Source: Persicobacter psychrovividus
GTDB taxonomy: Bacteria > Bacteroidota > Bacteroidia > Cytophagales > Cyclobacteriaceae
DNA: 64,000 nucleotides
Assembly (NCBI RefSeq): GCF_036492425.1
Contig: NZ_AP025294.1
Coordinates: 248,001 to 312,000 of the forward strand
Reading direction: 5' to 3'
Of the stretch, positions 1 to 10,308 are shown in pieces. The position numbers and the translations under genes are program-made. The notes beneath the pieces were generated by a model. The model made no database searches, was not told the DNA's origin, and saw only the letters and a list, made by a program, of their open reading frames with translations. The first letter of the stretch is position 1. Each line of letters opens with the position of its first letter.

Positions 1-978
1 TTTAAATTCGAAAAGTTCAATTTTATCTCCAGTAAATCTGTAATCTCCACTCCCTTTCAGACCAAAGCCAGAGCTGTTATTCCCTTCGAATGAACCTTCA
101 AAATTTGACCAATATTGCTCATCATCAATTAATACATCATTGGCAATATTCGGATAATTGGTTGCCCAATGATTTGGATCTTCGGCTATCCCACCTAAGG
201 CATAAAATAACTCATGAGCCTGTTCTATCGTTGCCACCTGCCAATCTGCATCTTCGAGAGAAGCCATAATAGGTACAAGGTCTTCATCATATTTATAAAC
301 ATGGCCATATTCCTCTTCATAACTATCGACTACCTCTCTTGGCCAAATTAAATACACCTTCCCACTATTGGTCGCCGTCTCCATCTTCAAATTCTCCGCC
401 ATCCAGATTTGCTCACCGATTTTCACTGTTTTGTAGATGTGGTTATCGGTATATTCCCCGAAAGTACCGAGGGTCATGGTGCCGAATTTACCGATCTCGA
501 TTTGGGCATCGGTGGTGGTTTCCTGCTCGGTGGCGTTGGCATCGGTGCTTTCAGCTACGGCACGCAAGGCAAATACTTCCAACATTTGGTCTTTGAACAA
601 GTCGGTGATCTCCGCAGAAATATAGTGGTCGCCTTCCTTGGTCAAGGTAATTTCTTTTTCTTCTTCGCCGATGGTCACGAATAATTGAGGATCGTCCATG
701 TCTGCATATTCTTTGCCCTCTTCCATCTCGAAGTGCAATTGGAATTGTACCGCATCGCTTTCAGTGAACAAATCGGCTTGGTCATTATCAGCAGGATAAG
801 TAGAACGGACATAATCTTCGGTCACTTCCAAGTGCAGGCTTGGGGTGATTTTTTCTACGGGCTCTTCAATAGGTGGCTCAGGAATTGGATCTGGCTCGGT
901 GGTTTCGCTTGAGCAGGCGCTCATCATACTCACAAAGGCCAATCCCATGGCGAAATATTTGATTGAGTTGCGTTTCAT
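1..978 (-). CDS. FISUMP-domain lipoprotein (3' end outside window)
   Basis: The reading frame is open from the window edge to an ATG at 978; another in-frame ATG lies at 987. The later start gives a clean lipoprotein signal: MKRNSIKYFAMGLAFVSMMS followed by Cys, then a Pro/Glu-rich linker. The middle part is acidic and beta-rich. Around 360-420 the protein reads VKIGEQIWMAENLKM, the hallmark of the Fibrobacter succinogenes major paralogous (FISUMP) domain, which is common in Bacteroidota surface lipoproteins. The frame is still open at base 1, so the C-terminus is missing. Export and lipidation are inferred from the signal. The ligand or function of FISUMP domains is not known to me. It has no evident link to the injection system. 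Confidence 0.8.
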   Translation of the reverse strand, partial: MKRNSIKYFAMGLAFVSMMSACSSETTEPDPIPEPPIEEPVEKITPSLHLEVTEDYVRSTYPADNDQADLFTESDAVQFQLHFEMEEGKEYADMDDPQLFVTIGEEEKEITLTKEGDHYISAEITDLFKDQMLEVFALRAVAESTDANATEQETTTDAQIEIGKFGTMTLGTFGEYTDNHIYKTVKIGEQIWMAENLKMETATNSGKVYLIWPREVVDSYEEEYGHVYKYDEDLVPIMASLEDADWQVATIEQAHELFYALGGIAEDPNHWATNYPNIANDVLIDDEQYWSNFEGSFEGNNSSGFGLKGSGDYRFTGDKIELFEFK

Positions 979-987
979 ATTATTCAT

Positions 988-3127
988 AGTTAGTATTAAT
1001 GTTAAACTTTTCGATATCCAAACATCTATAAATTATTGATGTATCTTGGGGAAAATTGATAATTTGAGCATTAGTGGGAAAGTGAAAATTGTCCCAATTA
1101 ATGACCGTTTGTAGTCGTTCAGTCGCTGCATAAACTGGGCTAATCGAGTAACCTCCTGGGGTAACCCCTAATCATCACTTCACTTTATATTGCCGACAAA
1201 TTTGTTTATTTCGCAGGTAGCAAATACAAAGACACCTTTCTACTCTTTTTGCTTAAATGGCCTTTAATAAAAGTGTGCGTTATTTACGGACTGTAGCACT
1301 ATTACCTCCTCCTTTAGACGATGCGCGCATGGAAGGCATGAACACTTATCCTGAGGGTAATATCTACTACTACAGACTACCTTATAGTTCAAGTCACAAA
1401 CTGTTGCTATAATAAGCCCATTTCAATCTGATATTTTTACACAGCCTGTCAAAAATGTATTCGTTGCAATTTAAAAACAAGGGTCATGCTCTCGTACGGC
1501 CCTTGCATGAAGGCTCCCAACCGTGAGGTCAAAATATTCGACTGGTTATTCCATTCCATAGATTAGGGTATGAACCTACCGAAAACACCAAGGCAAACCT
1601 CATTTCAGGTTTATCCATTTAATCCGGAAATAGATAATAAGTTAATTCTATACTAATCACGCTATTATATTGCGCTCTAATTCTTAAGTGTTTTAAAATT
1701 GTGAATTAAATTTTCTACATCCCAATGACCGCCATAATGAATACATATTTACGTCATAAAAGTTTAGACGCGACAAGTCAAACCCTATATTTAAAATAAG
1801 GGCTACAGACTATATCCACTAAAAATAAATTAAAATTTTACATATAAAACCAAACAAAGACTAAGCTAAATATCAACAACAAAAGTTATAACCTTTGTGG
1901 ACTAATACAGCAATAGTGTATATCATATAATACAGCTCGCAACAGGGAGCACAAAACGCACCCCTATCTGAACATAATCTTTATGATAAAATATGTAAAT
2001 ACCGTAAATTGGCAATCCAAAGAACCTGGAATCCAGCTATCAAAATGAAGACCATAAAATTTTTAAATGACCACAATGAGGTGAAACAAAACACTTTATA
2101 TCGCTGAAAATCATCACACTAAAATGCTCTTCCTCCCCATCTTTTGAGGAATAGCCTATGCTGATAACAAATAGCTGTAAACAAGTACTTTGCCCTCAAA
2201 ATAACGTCATTATAGGGTCATTTATCAAGGCATTGCTGCCCTACTGGCAAAATTTTAAAGATATGGTTGATGATAATATATAGGCAAAAAATTTTAAAAG
2301 GTTAGTAAAGGTTGATGAATTAGTATTAGAATTAGCTTGGCTCATTTACTAAAAATAACAAATTTGGGGCCTGGCTCCAAAAAAATTACCCGCCTGAATT
2401 CTAAAAATGATTGATTTACATTGACTCAAGACCTATTCTTTGAATCAGATTAAAAGTCAGCATTATAATTCAAATATCAAACTAATCCCCCTGAAATTTT
2501 TTTCATAAATGGTAGATCCACCTCAACTGGGACTAATAGATATTTAAAATATTTAGATTTTATACTCCAACGATATATTATAACATATTAGACGTTATTT
2601 CGTTCAATATTAAACTTAACATGGAGGTTGGTTCATTTTAAAGAATATATCGTATCAGGATATTATTGATATTAGGTACTACTCCAATCCAGTGATCAAC
2701 ATAAATAAAAAAGTGATACATAGCACTACTTAATACAAATATGCCCCTAATGAACCATAGTCGATTTTCCACCTCTACAGCGCCCCCCTACCCTTTATAT
2801 GCAGTAGGATCCTTTATCCATAGATTAAGGGTAGCTTTTCGAAAATATACATCCCAGTCAAAAGCCAGATTTCTACCGCCGCAAGGAGGTTGCATAAAAC
2901 GTCCGTACCGAAAGGAACAAAAAATTTTTACAGCCTATGTTAAGCTTAACGCCTCTACAAGCACTACAAATTTAGGCTTGATCCTCCTAAAAACCCTTCA
3001 CTCAATATCTTTTTGGATGTATACATCTCTCTCTTCTAAATTGAGTTAAATGGTAGACACATCGTTCTACCACCAATGTCAGCAAGTTAAGAGCATCTTT
3101 CCTGAGGTTTTGTGATTATTTAGGTCA
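988..3127. other. Gene-poor AT-rich stretch
   Basis: About 2.1 kb with no convincing gene. Stop codons are frequent in all frames. The longest open stretch (2741-3049, plus) has a composition unlike a real protein. A 51-codon ORF at 1257-1412 (plus) starts MAFNKSVRYLRT and matches nothing I recognise. The segment separates the FISUMP lipoprotein from an IS element and may be decayed DNA. Confidence 0.5.
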
Positions 3128-4946
3128 GGGGCTGTCGCAGATTCTCAGCCCTTCGTTTCAAAATAAATGTCATGGAAATTAAGTATATTAAGGTATTAAA
3201 AAAAGTACTTTTCCATGATCAAGAAGAAATTCAAATCTTACCAAAAAGATCAGGTTAGCCTGTTTCCTCTGAGTTTTGGGGAGCTGGTTCCGCCAGGGCA
3301 TATCGCAAGGGTGATTGATTGTTTTGTTAATGGGCTGTCAATGGATTTGTTGGCTCGTTACTTTACAAATCAAGGAGGGAACGCTCCCTATAACCCTCGT
3401 ATGATGATGAAGCTTTTGCTTTTTGGTTATCAGAGTGGAGTTTTCAGTAGTCGCAAAATTGAGGCATTTACCTATGAGTCGATTCCGTGCCTTTGGCTTT
3501 GTGGTGGCGAGCATCCTGATCATGCGACGATTGCTCGATTTCGGAGTCTCTATTTTCTCGATATTTTTCAGGATGTCTTCGTTCAGCTGATTCTTTTACT
3601 TGTGGAGAAAGGGCTTGTGAATCTTGAGGACTATGTGCTTGACGGCACTAAGCTTGAGGCTGATGCGAACAAGTATAAAATGGTCTTTAAGAAAAATGCA
3701 TTTCGATACAGTAAGATGGTTCGTGAGAAAATCATAGCACTCTTTGCTGAGATAGATGAGATCGAAAAGCAGTCGGAGGAAGAGGCTAAAAAGGGGCATA
3801 AAATGGATTGTGAAGATTTCTCAAGTGAAGAGGTTTATGCTAAAGCACAAGAAATTGAAAAGTCAATTAACGAGGATTTGCCACCGAAGGAAAAGAAGAA
3901 AATCGAAACCCGATGTAGGCATCTGAAAAAAGGAGCAGATAAGCTAAAAGGTTACGAAGATCAGCTTCAAGAGCTTGGAGAGCGGAATTCTTACTCAAAA
4001 ACAGATATAGATGCGACATATATGCGGATGAAAAATGATGAGTCGCGTCCAGGATATAACGTGCAAGTGGGTACAAACGGAGAGTTTATTACTGGGGCTA
4101 CAGCTCATCAAAATGGTGGTGATTCAGCGTGCACGATAGATCATTTAGAGGAGCGATCAAAGATGCTTGAACAGGTCAACTTGGATTCAATGCCAGAGAC
4201 TTTGACGGCTGATGGGGCTACGGAACAGAAGCTGTATTTGATTATTTAGAACAAAACGGGGTGAGTCCGAACGTTAAATTTACAGGTTATTACAAGGAGT
4301 CGAAGAAGACATTTAAGGAGGATATTTCGAGGTGGCAGAACATGCTTTATCATGAAGAGGGTGACTATTATGAGTGCGCCAACGGTCGGAAGTTAACGTG
4401 GAAAAAGCATAATATTGTAACAAACAAAAGCGGTTATGAATCACATCGGGATGTATATGAATCAGCTGATTGTTCGGACTGCCCGTTTAGGGAAAAGTGC
4501 TTTTCGATGAAGGGTAAAGTTAAGCAGATTGTGGTAAACAGGAACTTTCAACGGCACAAAGAACGAGCCCGACGAACCATCAAATCCGAAGAAGGAGGAG
4601 AGAAAATGAGAATGCGAGGCCATGATATCGAGACGGTATTTGGCCACATCAAACACAATTTAAAATTCAAAAGATTCATGCTACGCGGACTTGAAAAAGT
4701 CGGTGCAGAACTTCTATTGCTTTCACTTTCTTACAATCTTTCGAAAATGGCCAAATACAGTAAAAAGGCCTTAATTCGAGTTTTACTTTTTGTGTTTTTC
4801 GGAGAATGGATAAAAAAAGGCTTCAAGAGGTTCGAATTTCACTCTCAAAGCCTGTTTTTTATTCAAAATCAATTTTTGTACAAATTTTAAAAATCGTGGT
4901 AAAATTCCATTTTTACCCGATTTTTGAAGGGTTATGCGACAGCCCC
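3128..4946 (+). mobile_element. IS1182-family element, copy 1 (transposase frameshifted)
   Basis: The element is bounded by imperfect terminal inverted repeats beginning GGGGCTGTCGCA. It is 1819 bp long and nearly identical to the 1820-bp copy at 52687-54506. The one difference I found is a missing G in the run at 4214-4217 (four Gs here, five in the other copy). No target-site duplication is obvious in the flanks. Confidence 0.85.
3215..4890 (+). pseudogene. IS1182-family transposase, broken by a 1-nt deletion
   Basis: Two consecutive frames (3215-4249 and 4261-4890) together correspond to the intact 558-residue transposase at 52774-54450. The N-terminal part is the DUF772-like region. The first catalytic Asp lies in VLDGTKLEADANKY. 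The second is in the TADGGYGTE motif, and the frame breaks exactly there, where a G is missing from the run at 4214-4217. The Glu region (HDIETVFGHIKHN) lies in the second frame. The truncated first product lacks the last catalytic residue, so this copy is probably inactive unless ribosomes slip on the G run or the intact copy acts on it in trans. A sequencing error in the homopolymer cannot be excluded. Confidence 0.85.
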
Positions 4947-5352
4947 AAGAAAAACCCCGAAGGGATGCAATAACTTAGCCCGGGGTACCACCCCTGGAAA
5001 GTGAACGACAAAATGCGGAGCCCTGAAATGGTAAAATAAGAATTTCTACACAAACAAAAAGTTGTACCCTTTCAGGCTTTCAGGGTATAAAAATGAGATT
5101 TCGAGAGGTTTCACCCCTCGCTATGTAATGCGCCCACGCGGAATATAAAGATAGATAGTTTATTTACACCCAAATGACCTTTCAACTTATACCTCTCCGT
5201 ACTCCCTTTGATTTACCTGCTTTAAAGTCATAATTTCGAATAATGATCAGCTGTTTCTTAACTTAATGACATTGGGTCTACCACCACAGGGGCCAATGAA
5301 AATTTGGCAGGCAGGTCAACATTTATAGTTATGCTAAAACCTCCAAAGTTCA
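4947..5352. repeat. Hairpin-rich intergenic spacer
   Basis: No gene is visible. Bases 4955-5120 contain several short GC-rich palindromes in otherwise AT-rich DNA: CCCGAAGGG, GGGGTACCACCCC, a CCCT...AGGG pair near 5070-5088, and CGAGAGGTTTCACCCCTCG. The pattern resembles dispersed intergenic repeats of Bacteroidota, and one of the hairpins could end transcription. The segment lies between an IS element and the end of the LRR array. Confidence 0.35.
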
Positions 5353-6507
5353 TCAATACCACTCATAGCCTTTTTCAAACTGCTCCTGACTTACCGGCAA
5401 TCCTTCAAAGGATTTGTCATAATTCATATACAGATGCAGACGACACTTCTTTTCCCTACTGATGTCAAACATTTCTACGGGTAGATTTTCTTTTGAAATA
5501 GCATTTCCTTGAACATTAATGTATTGTAAATTCGGCATTCGCCCAAAAGCCTTGGGTAAGGTTTTTAGTTCATTTCCATCCATCGTTAAATTTCTCAGCT
5601 TTTGAAGCTTAACAATTTTTTCAGGAATTTCCGAAATTTGATTACCCCATAATTGGAGGTCTTCCAAAGTTTCGATCTCAAAGACATAATTAGGGATAGC
5701 CGTCAGTTTGTTATGTCCTAAATTCAAGCTTTTCAAGTTTTTGCAGTGTGCAATTTCCTTGGGGACAGGGATGGTTTTTGGTTTGCTATTGGGATTATAG
5801 ACGCCCGTTCCTGGGCTGGCAAAAAACCTAAAATTCAACTCCTCCAAGGAATCTTGTTTCCCTAAATTGGGGGAAATGTAAGAGAGATGGTTGCAGTCCG
5901 TCATCCAAATTTTCTTGATCTTCATGGTGGAAATCTCATCTGGGATAGAATCGATGGAGTTTTTTGATAAAAAAAATTCTATGGCTGGGGAGTTAGGATC
6001 TTGCTTGATGATGGGAAACTTAGTGATTTTAGTTTTTTGTAAGTACAGTTTTTTAAGCTTGGGAAAATTCAATGGTGTTTGTATTACAGAAATAGGGTTA
6101 TCTGCTAAGTCTATAACCTCTAATTGTTGCATTTTTAGAAGCTGTTGCGGGAAATGTTTAAAATTATTTTCTGATAAGAAAAATTTAGAGAGAGGCAGAT
6201 TACATATCCAATCTGGTAATTCACTTAAGTTATCTCCATGTAAAAGCAACAAAACTTTTAATTTGCTAAAAGCAAGTAACTCAACAGGAATTTCACCATT
6301 AGATAGACTATCGATAGCAACTAATCTAACCAAACCATCTTCATTTTTTTCAAAATCAGCAAGGGGATGACGCTCTTTAATTGCTTTTATCGCCTTTAAC
6401 TCTTTTTCATAAACCTCCTTAGATATTGTCCTTTTTTTCTCAGAATTACATGCAGAGGTGAATATCGTAAAAAGAACAAATACCAAGTAAATTACCTTAT
6501 TCATCAT
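5353..6507 (-). CDS. LRR lipoprotein, unit 6 (last of array)
   Basis: A 384-residue protein. I chose the start at 6507 (MMNKVIYLVFVLFT) because it begins one base after the stop of the preceding module and gives a lipoprotein signal ending FTSAC. About ten leucine-rich repeats follow, of the LxxLxLxxNxIxxxP type (for example LKSLNLGHNKLTAIP). The middle carries the FASPGTGVYNPNSKPKT variant that is also found in units 3 and 4. It ends KGYEWY without the GRQY extension, like unit 2 but unlike the others, probably because no further module follows. LRR domains bind proteins, so a cell-surface or periplasmic binding partner of the module protein is plausible. That is inference. Confidence 0.85.
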   Translation of the reverse strand: MMNKVIYLVFVLFTIFTSACNSEKKRTISKEVYEKELKAIKAIKERHPLADFEKNEDGLVRLVAIDSLSNGEIPVELLAFSKLKVLLLLHGDNLSELPDWICNLPLSKFFLSENNFKHFPQQLLKMQQLEVIDLADNPISVIQTPLNFPKLKKLYLQKTKITKFPIIKQDPNSPAIEFFLSKNSIDSIPDEISTMKIKKIWMTDCNHLSYISPNLGKQDSLEELNFRFFASPGTGVYNPNSKPKTIPVPKEIAHCKNLKSLNLGHNKLTAIPNYVFEIETLEDLQLWGNQISEIPEKIVKLQKLRNLTMDGNELKTLPKAFGRMPNLQYINVQGNAISKENLPVEMFDISREKKCRLHLYMNYDKSFEGLPVSQEQFEKGYEWY

Positions 6508-6508
6508 C

Positions 6509-7213
6509 TTATTTATTGGTAGTGAAGTTAAAATAGTAAAAATCATACTGCTGGTGTAAATGGAAAAGTGGAAACAAAACCAATTGCTCAAAATCCCTGA
6601 TTGTGAATTTTTTCTGTCTCACCCGCTCATTATCTAACTCCCCCCAAAACCCCTTCGGTCCCTCAGCTTTAAGGGCATATTTGGCATCCTCCGCACTAAT
6701 AGTCATCAACTCACTCTCCATCTCTTTCCAAGTTGCCACCTCCGCATTTTCCTTAATGGGTCGGAAGAAGTTCTCAACAATTTTTTCCAATGAACTTTGG
6801 TGTTCCTTTTTGTAATGCTCCCATTGGGGATTGCTGGCATATGTTGGGTTTTGGGCTTGGTATGGGTCCCAGAATTGTGCTTTCATCATATCACGGTCGT
6901 ATTTTTCGGCTTCTTGGTCTTTGAGGCCTTTGTTGTTTCTTTCTTGTTGGATTTTTTCAAAAAATTGATCCTTTTGGTCTTTGGCGTGTTTGCCCATGGC
7001 GCCACTAACGTAGGCATTATAGATGGTCGAGATATAGGAGAGCGTGTCGGTGGCGGGTTCAATATGAAAAACACGTTCATATTCCGCCTGGAAGTCCATG
7101 CCTCCTGCAAGGGAACCATAACCACCCTGCCAAAGGGTTCGCTTGGCTTTGATGTCAAGCGTGCCCGTGCCTCCTATTTCATAGAACTGGGGGATCAATT
7201 GCCCTTTTTCCAA
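6509..7213 (-). CDS. Orphan C-terminal module, unit 6 (5'-truncated, probably silent)
   Basis: It matches the last ~250 residues of the 1333-residue protein at 15922-19923. Homology starts at 7249, directly after the stop codon of the LRR gene of unit 5 and in the same frame. There is no ATG; the first usable start is a TTG at 7213 (EKGQLIPQFYEIGG). The stretch between FWGE and the KKFTIRDFEQL region differs in every unit. The end, FPLFHLHQQYDFYYFNFTT, is conserved. With no start codon or evident RBS it is probably a recombination donor rather than an expressed gene. Translation by reinitiation or stop-codon readthrough from the LRR gene remains possible. Confidence 0.65.
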   Translation of the reverse strand: MEKGQLIPQFYEIGGTGTLDIKAKRTLWQGGYGSLAGGMDFQAEYERVFHIEPATDTLSYISTIYNAYVSGAMGKHAKDQKDQFFEKIQQERNNKGLKDQEAEKYDRDMMKAQFWDPYQAQNPTYASNPQWEHYKKEHQSSLEKIVENFFRPIKENAEVATWKEMESELMTISAEDAKYALKAEGPKGFWGELDNERVRQKKFTIRDFEQLVLFPLFHLHQQYDFYYFNFTTNK

Positions 7214-7249
7214 TACAAAGGTGGCGCTGAAGTTGATGGAGAGGTTGCC

Positions 7250-8392
7250 TTAATACTGTCGGCCATACCACCTATACCCCCTCTCAAATTGCTCCTGACT
7301 TACCGGTAAACCTTCAAATGATCTATCTTGAAACATATTAAGGAGTAGAGAACAACGTTTTTCCCTGCTGATGTCAAACATTTCTACGGGTAGATTTTCT
7401 TTTGAAATGGCATTACCCCAGACAGATATGGTTTCTAAATTTGGCATTTGCCCAAAGGCTTTAGGTAGGGTTTTCAGCTGATTATTTGTAACATAAATTC
7501 TTCTTAGCTTTTGAAGTTTGGAAATCTTTTCCGGAATTTCTGAAATCTTATTCCCTCTAAACCCCAAAATTTCCAGACTTGGGATCTCAAAAACATAATC
7601 TGGAATGCTTGTTAGCTCATTGTATTCCAAATCCAAATTTTTCAAATTTTTACAATGTTTTATTTCCTCAGGTATTGGAATTGTTCTTGGAATACTATTT
7701 CGATTGTAAAAAGCTGTCCCGAACTCCGCATTAAAACTAAAATTCAGTTCCTCTAAGGAATCTTGTTGCCCTAAATTGGGAGAAATATAAGTGAGTTGAT
7801 TACAGTCTGTCATCCAAATTTTCTTGATCTTCATGGAGGAAATCTCATCTGGGATAGAATCGATGAGGGTTTCTGCTAAATGAAAATAAATAGCAGGTGA
7901 GTTTTCTTCTTGCTTGATGATGGGAAATTTGGAAATTTTTGTTCCTGGCATCCAGAACTTCTCCAACTTAGGAAAATAAAGTGTATCATCTATTGAACTT
8001 ATAGGGTTCTCAGTCAAAACAATAAGTTCCAATTGGTTCATTTCCAAAAGTTGTTTAGGAAAATGCTTAAATTTATTTTTTCCTAAATAAACTTCTGTTA
8101 TCGCTAATTTACTTATCCAAGGAGGTAACTCACTAAGGCTGCCATGTAATGAGATTGCCTTTAAATGTTTAAATTTCTTTATTTCCAAAGGGATCTCACC
8201 ATCATGTAAACTATCTATAAATATATAATCGACAGTTCCTTTTTCAGTTTTGGTGAACTGCAGTGTCGGATGCTTTTCCATTAAAGAATTAATGATGCTT
8301 ACTTCTTCCTCATCTACAAATTGGTCTTTTTTATCTGTTGAGCATGATAAACAAGCAAGTAAACCAATCAACAATACACTTAACTGCTTCAT
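7250..8392 (-). CDS. LRR lipoprotein, unit 5
   Basis: A 380-residue protein. The start at 8392 (MKQLSVLLIGLLACLSC) lies one base after the stop of its partner module and gives a lipobox at CLSC. The N-terminal LRRs are specific to this unit. The central repeats carry the FNAEFGTAFYNRNSIPRT variant shared with units 1 and 2. The last 40 residues (CSLLLNMFQDRSFEGLPVSQ) are shared with unit 4, so the gene is a mosaic. It ends RWYGRQY, and the next module begins in frame immediately after the stop. Outer-membrane or periplasmic anchoring is inferred from the signal. Confidence 0.85.
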   Translation of the reverse strand: MKQLSVLLIGLLACLSCSTDKKDQFVDEEEVSIINSLMEKHPTLQFTKTEKGTVDYIFIDSLHDGEIPLEIKKFKHLKAISLHGSLSELPPWISKLAITEVYLGKNKFKHFPKQLLEMNQLELIVLTENPISSIDDTLYFPKLEKFWMPGTKISKFPIIKQEENSPAIYFHLAETLIDSIPDEISSMKIKKIWMTDCNQLTYISPNLGQQDSLEELNFSFNAEFGTAFYNRNSIPRTIPIPEEIKHCKNLKNLDLEYNELTSIPDYVFEIPSLEILGFRGNKISEIPEKISKLQKLRRIYVTNNQLKTLPKAFGQMPNLETISVWGNAISKENLPVEMFDISREKRCSLLLNMFQDRSFEGLPVSQEQFERGYRWYGRQY

Positions 8393-8393
8393 A

Positions 8394-9107
8394 TTATTGC
8401 TTTTTAGTGGTGAAATTAAAATAGTAAAAGTCATATTGTTGATGCAGCTCAAACAACGGAAACAAAACCATTTCCTCAAATTCATTGATTGTAAATTTCT
8501 TAGTATATAAATCCCTATCTAATATTCTTCGCTCTCCCCAAAACCCCTTAGGCCCACCTTTCCCCAAAACATAATCTGCATCAACCGCACTAATCGTCAT
8601 CAACTTGTCCTCCATCTCTTCCCACTTTTCAACCTCCGCATTTTCCTTAATCGGTCGGAAGAAATTCTCAATGATGTTTTCCAATGAGCCTTGGTGTTGC
8701 TTTTTGTAGTGCTCCCATTGGGGATTGCTGGCATATGTTGGGTTTTGGGCTTGGTATTGGTCCCAGAATTGTGCTTTCATCATATCACGGTCGTATTTTT
8801 CGGCTTCTTGGTCTTTGAGGCCTTTGCTGTTTCTTTCTTGTTGGATTTTTTCAAAAAATTGATCCTTTTGGTCTTTGGCGTGTTTGCCCATGGCGCCACT
8901 AACATAGGCATTATAGATGGTCGAGATATAGGAGAGCGTGTCGGTGGCGGGCTCAATATGAAAAACACGTTCATATTCGGCCTGGAAGTCCATGCCTCCT
9001 GCAAGGGAACCATAGCCACCCTGCCAAAGGGTTCGCTTGGCTTTGATGTCAAGCGTGCCCCTGCCTCCTATTTCGTAGAACTGGGGGATCAACTGCCCTT
9101 TTTCCAA
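8394..9107 (-). CDS. Orphan C-terminal module, unit 5 (5'-truncated, probably silent)
   Basis: Paralogous to the C-terminus of the 1333-residue protein. Homology begins at 9143, right after the stop of LRR unit 4, in the same frame. Only a TTG at 9107 could serve as start. The unit-specific tip (RRILDRDLYTKKFTINEFEEM) precedes the conserved aromatic-rich end QQYDFYYFNFTTKKQ. It carries MGKHAKDQ like the full-length gene, whereas unit 4 has MAKGAKDQ. The LRR gene of unit 5 follows after one base. Most likely a silent donor cassette. Confidence 0.65.
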   Translation of the reverse strand: MEKGQLIPQFYEIGGRGTLDIKAKRTLWQGGYGSLAGGMDFQAEYERVFHIEPATDTLSYISTIYNAYVSGAMGKHAKDQKDQFFEKIQQERNSKGLKDQEAEKYDRDMMKAQFWDQYQAQNPTYASNPQWEHYKKQHQGSLENIIENFFRPIKENAEVEKWEEMEDKLMTISAVDADYVLGKGGPKGFWGERRILDRDLYTKKFTINEFEEMVLFPLFELHQQYDFYYFNFTTKKQ

Positions 9108-9143
9108 AACAAAGGTGGCGTTGAAGTTGATGGAGAGGTTGCC

Positions 9144-10304
9144 TTAATACTGTCGGCCATACCACCTATACCCCCTCTCAAATTGCTCCTGACTTACCGG
9201 TAAACCTTCAAATGATCTATCTTGAAACATATTAAGGAGTAGAGAACAACGTTTTTCCCTGCTGATGTCAAACATTTCTACGGGTAGATTTTCTTTTGAA
9301 ATGGCATTGCCCCAAACTGAAATGGTTTCTAAGTTGGGCATTTGCCCAAAAGATCTCGGAAAAGTTTTGAGGTTATTGTTAGGCAGATAAATATCTTTTA
9401 ATTTTTGAAGCTTCACAATTTTCTCAGGAATTTCCGAAATCTGATTATCCCACAATTCTAAATTTTCCAAGCTTTCAATTTCAAAAACATAATCAGGGAT
9501 GGCTGTCAGTTTGTTATGTCCTAAATTCAAGCTTTTCAAGTTTTTGCAGTGCGCAATTTCCTTTGGTACAGGCACCGTTTTGGGTTTGCTATTGGGATTA
9601 TAGACACCCGTACCCGGACTGGCAAAGAACCTAAAGTTCAACTCTTCCAAGGAATCTTGTTTTCCTAAATTAGGGGAAATGTAAGTGAGTTTGTTACAGT
9701 CCGTCATCCAAATTTTCTTGATCTTCATGGAGGAAATTTCATCAGGGATAGAATCGATAAGAGTCTCTTTAAAATGGAAATCTATGGCTGGGGAGTTAGG
9801 ATCTTGCCTGATGATGGGGAATTTGGAAATTTTTGTCCCTGGCATCCAAAGCATTTTTAAATTAGGAAGATCTAAGTCAAAATCAATAGAAGATATAGGG
9901 TTGTCTCCTAAATGTATTCCCTCCAACTTTTTCATTTTTAGTAGTTGTTGAGGAAATTCGCTAAGATTATTATTAGGTAAGTATATTTTACGGAGAGGTA
10001 GTTCGCTAATCCATTCAGGCAATGCGCTTAAATCAGTTCCATCCACAAGTAAAATTTCTATTTTTTTGAAAAACAGCAATTCTTTTGGTAGTCTACCATT
10101 ATTTAGACTATCAAAATACACTACATTTACTAAGCCATTCTCGTCTTTTTCAATATCTGCGTTAGGGATTTTCTTAAGGATTGCTTTTATAGCATTTCCT
10201 TCCATTTCAAGGTATACTGGAGGAATACTAATTTTATCTTCTGGGTTGCATGAGCAGATAAAAAACGCAAATAGAGTGATAATCAAATATTTAATTTTAC
10301 TCAT
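9144..10304 (-). CDS. LRR lipoprotein, unit 4
   Basis: A 386-residue protein starting at 10304 (MSKIKYLIITLFAFFICSC), four bases after the module stop. The residues after the lipidated Cys are acidic (NPED), as in surface-exposed Bacteroidota lipoproteins. Its central part (FASPGTGVYNPNSKPKT, then KDIYLPNNNLKTFPRSFG) is almost the same as in unit 3. Its C-terminal 40 residues match unit 5 instead. This switch of similarity along the gene points to recombination among units. About ten LRRs; predicted ligand-binding, no enzymatic motif. Confidence 0.85.
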   Translation of the reverse strand: MSKIKYLIITLFAFFICSCNPEDKISIPPVYLEMEGNAIKAILKKIPNADIEKDENGLVNVVYFDSLNNGRLPKELLFFKKIEILLVDGTDLSALPEWISELPLRKIYLPNNNLSEFPQQLLKMKKLEGIHLGDNPISSIDFDLDLPNLKMLWMPGTKISKFPIIRQDPNSPAIDFHFKETLIDSIPDEISSMKIKKIWMTDCNKLTYISPNLGKQDSLEELNFRFFASPGTGVYNPNSKPKTVPVPKEIAHCKNLKSLNLGHNKLTAIPDYVFEIESLENLELWDNQISEIPEKIVKLQKLKDIYLPNNNLKTFPRSFGQMPNLETISVWGNAISKENLPVEMFDISREKRCSLLLNMFQDRSFEGLPVSQEQFERGYRWYGRQY

Positions 10305-10308
10305 CGAC

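Noticed and set aside
2741-3049. Open frame of 102 codons in the gene-poor stretch
   Set aside because: Low-likelihood composition (Ser/Thr/Pro/basic runs), no family, surrounded by DNA with stops in all frames, and no partner gene.
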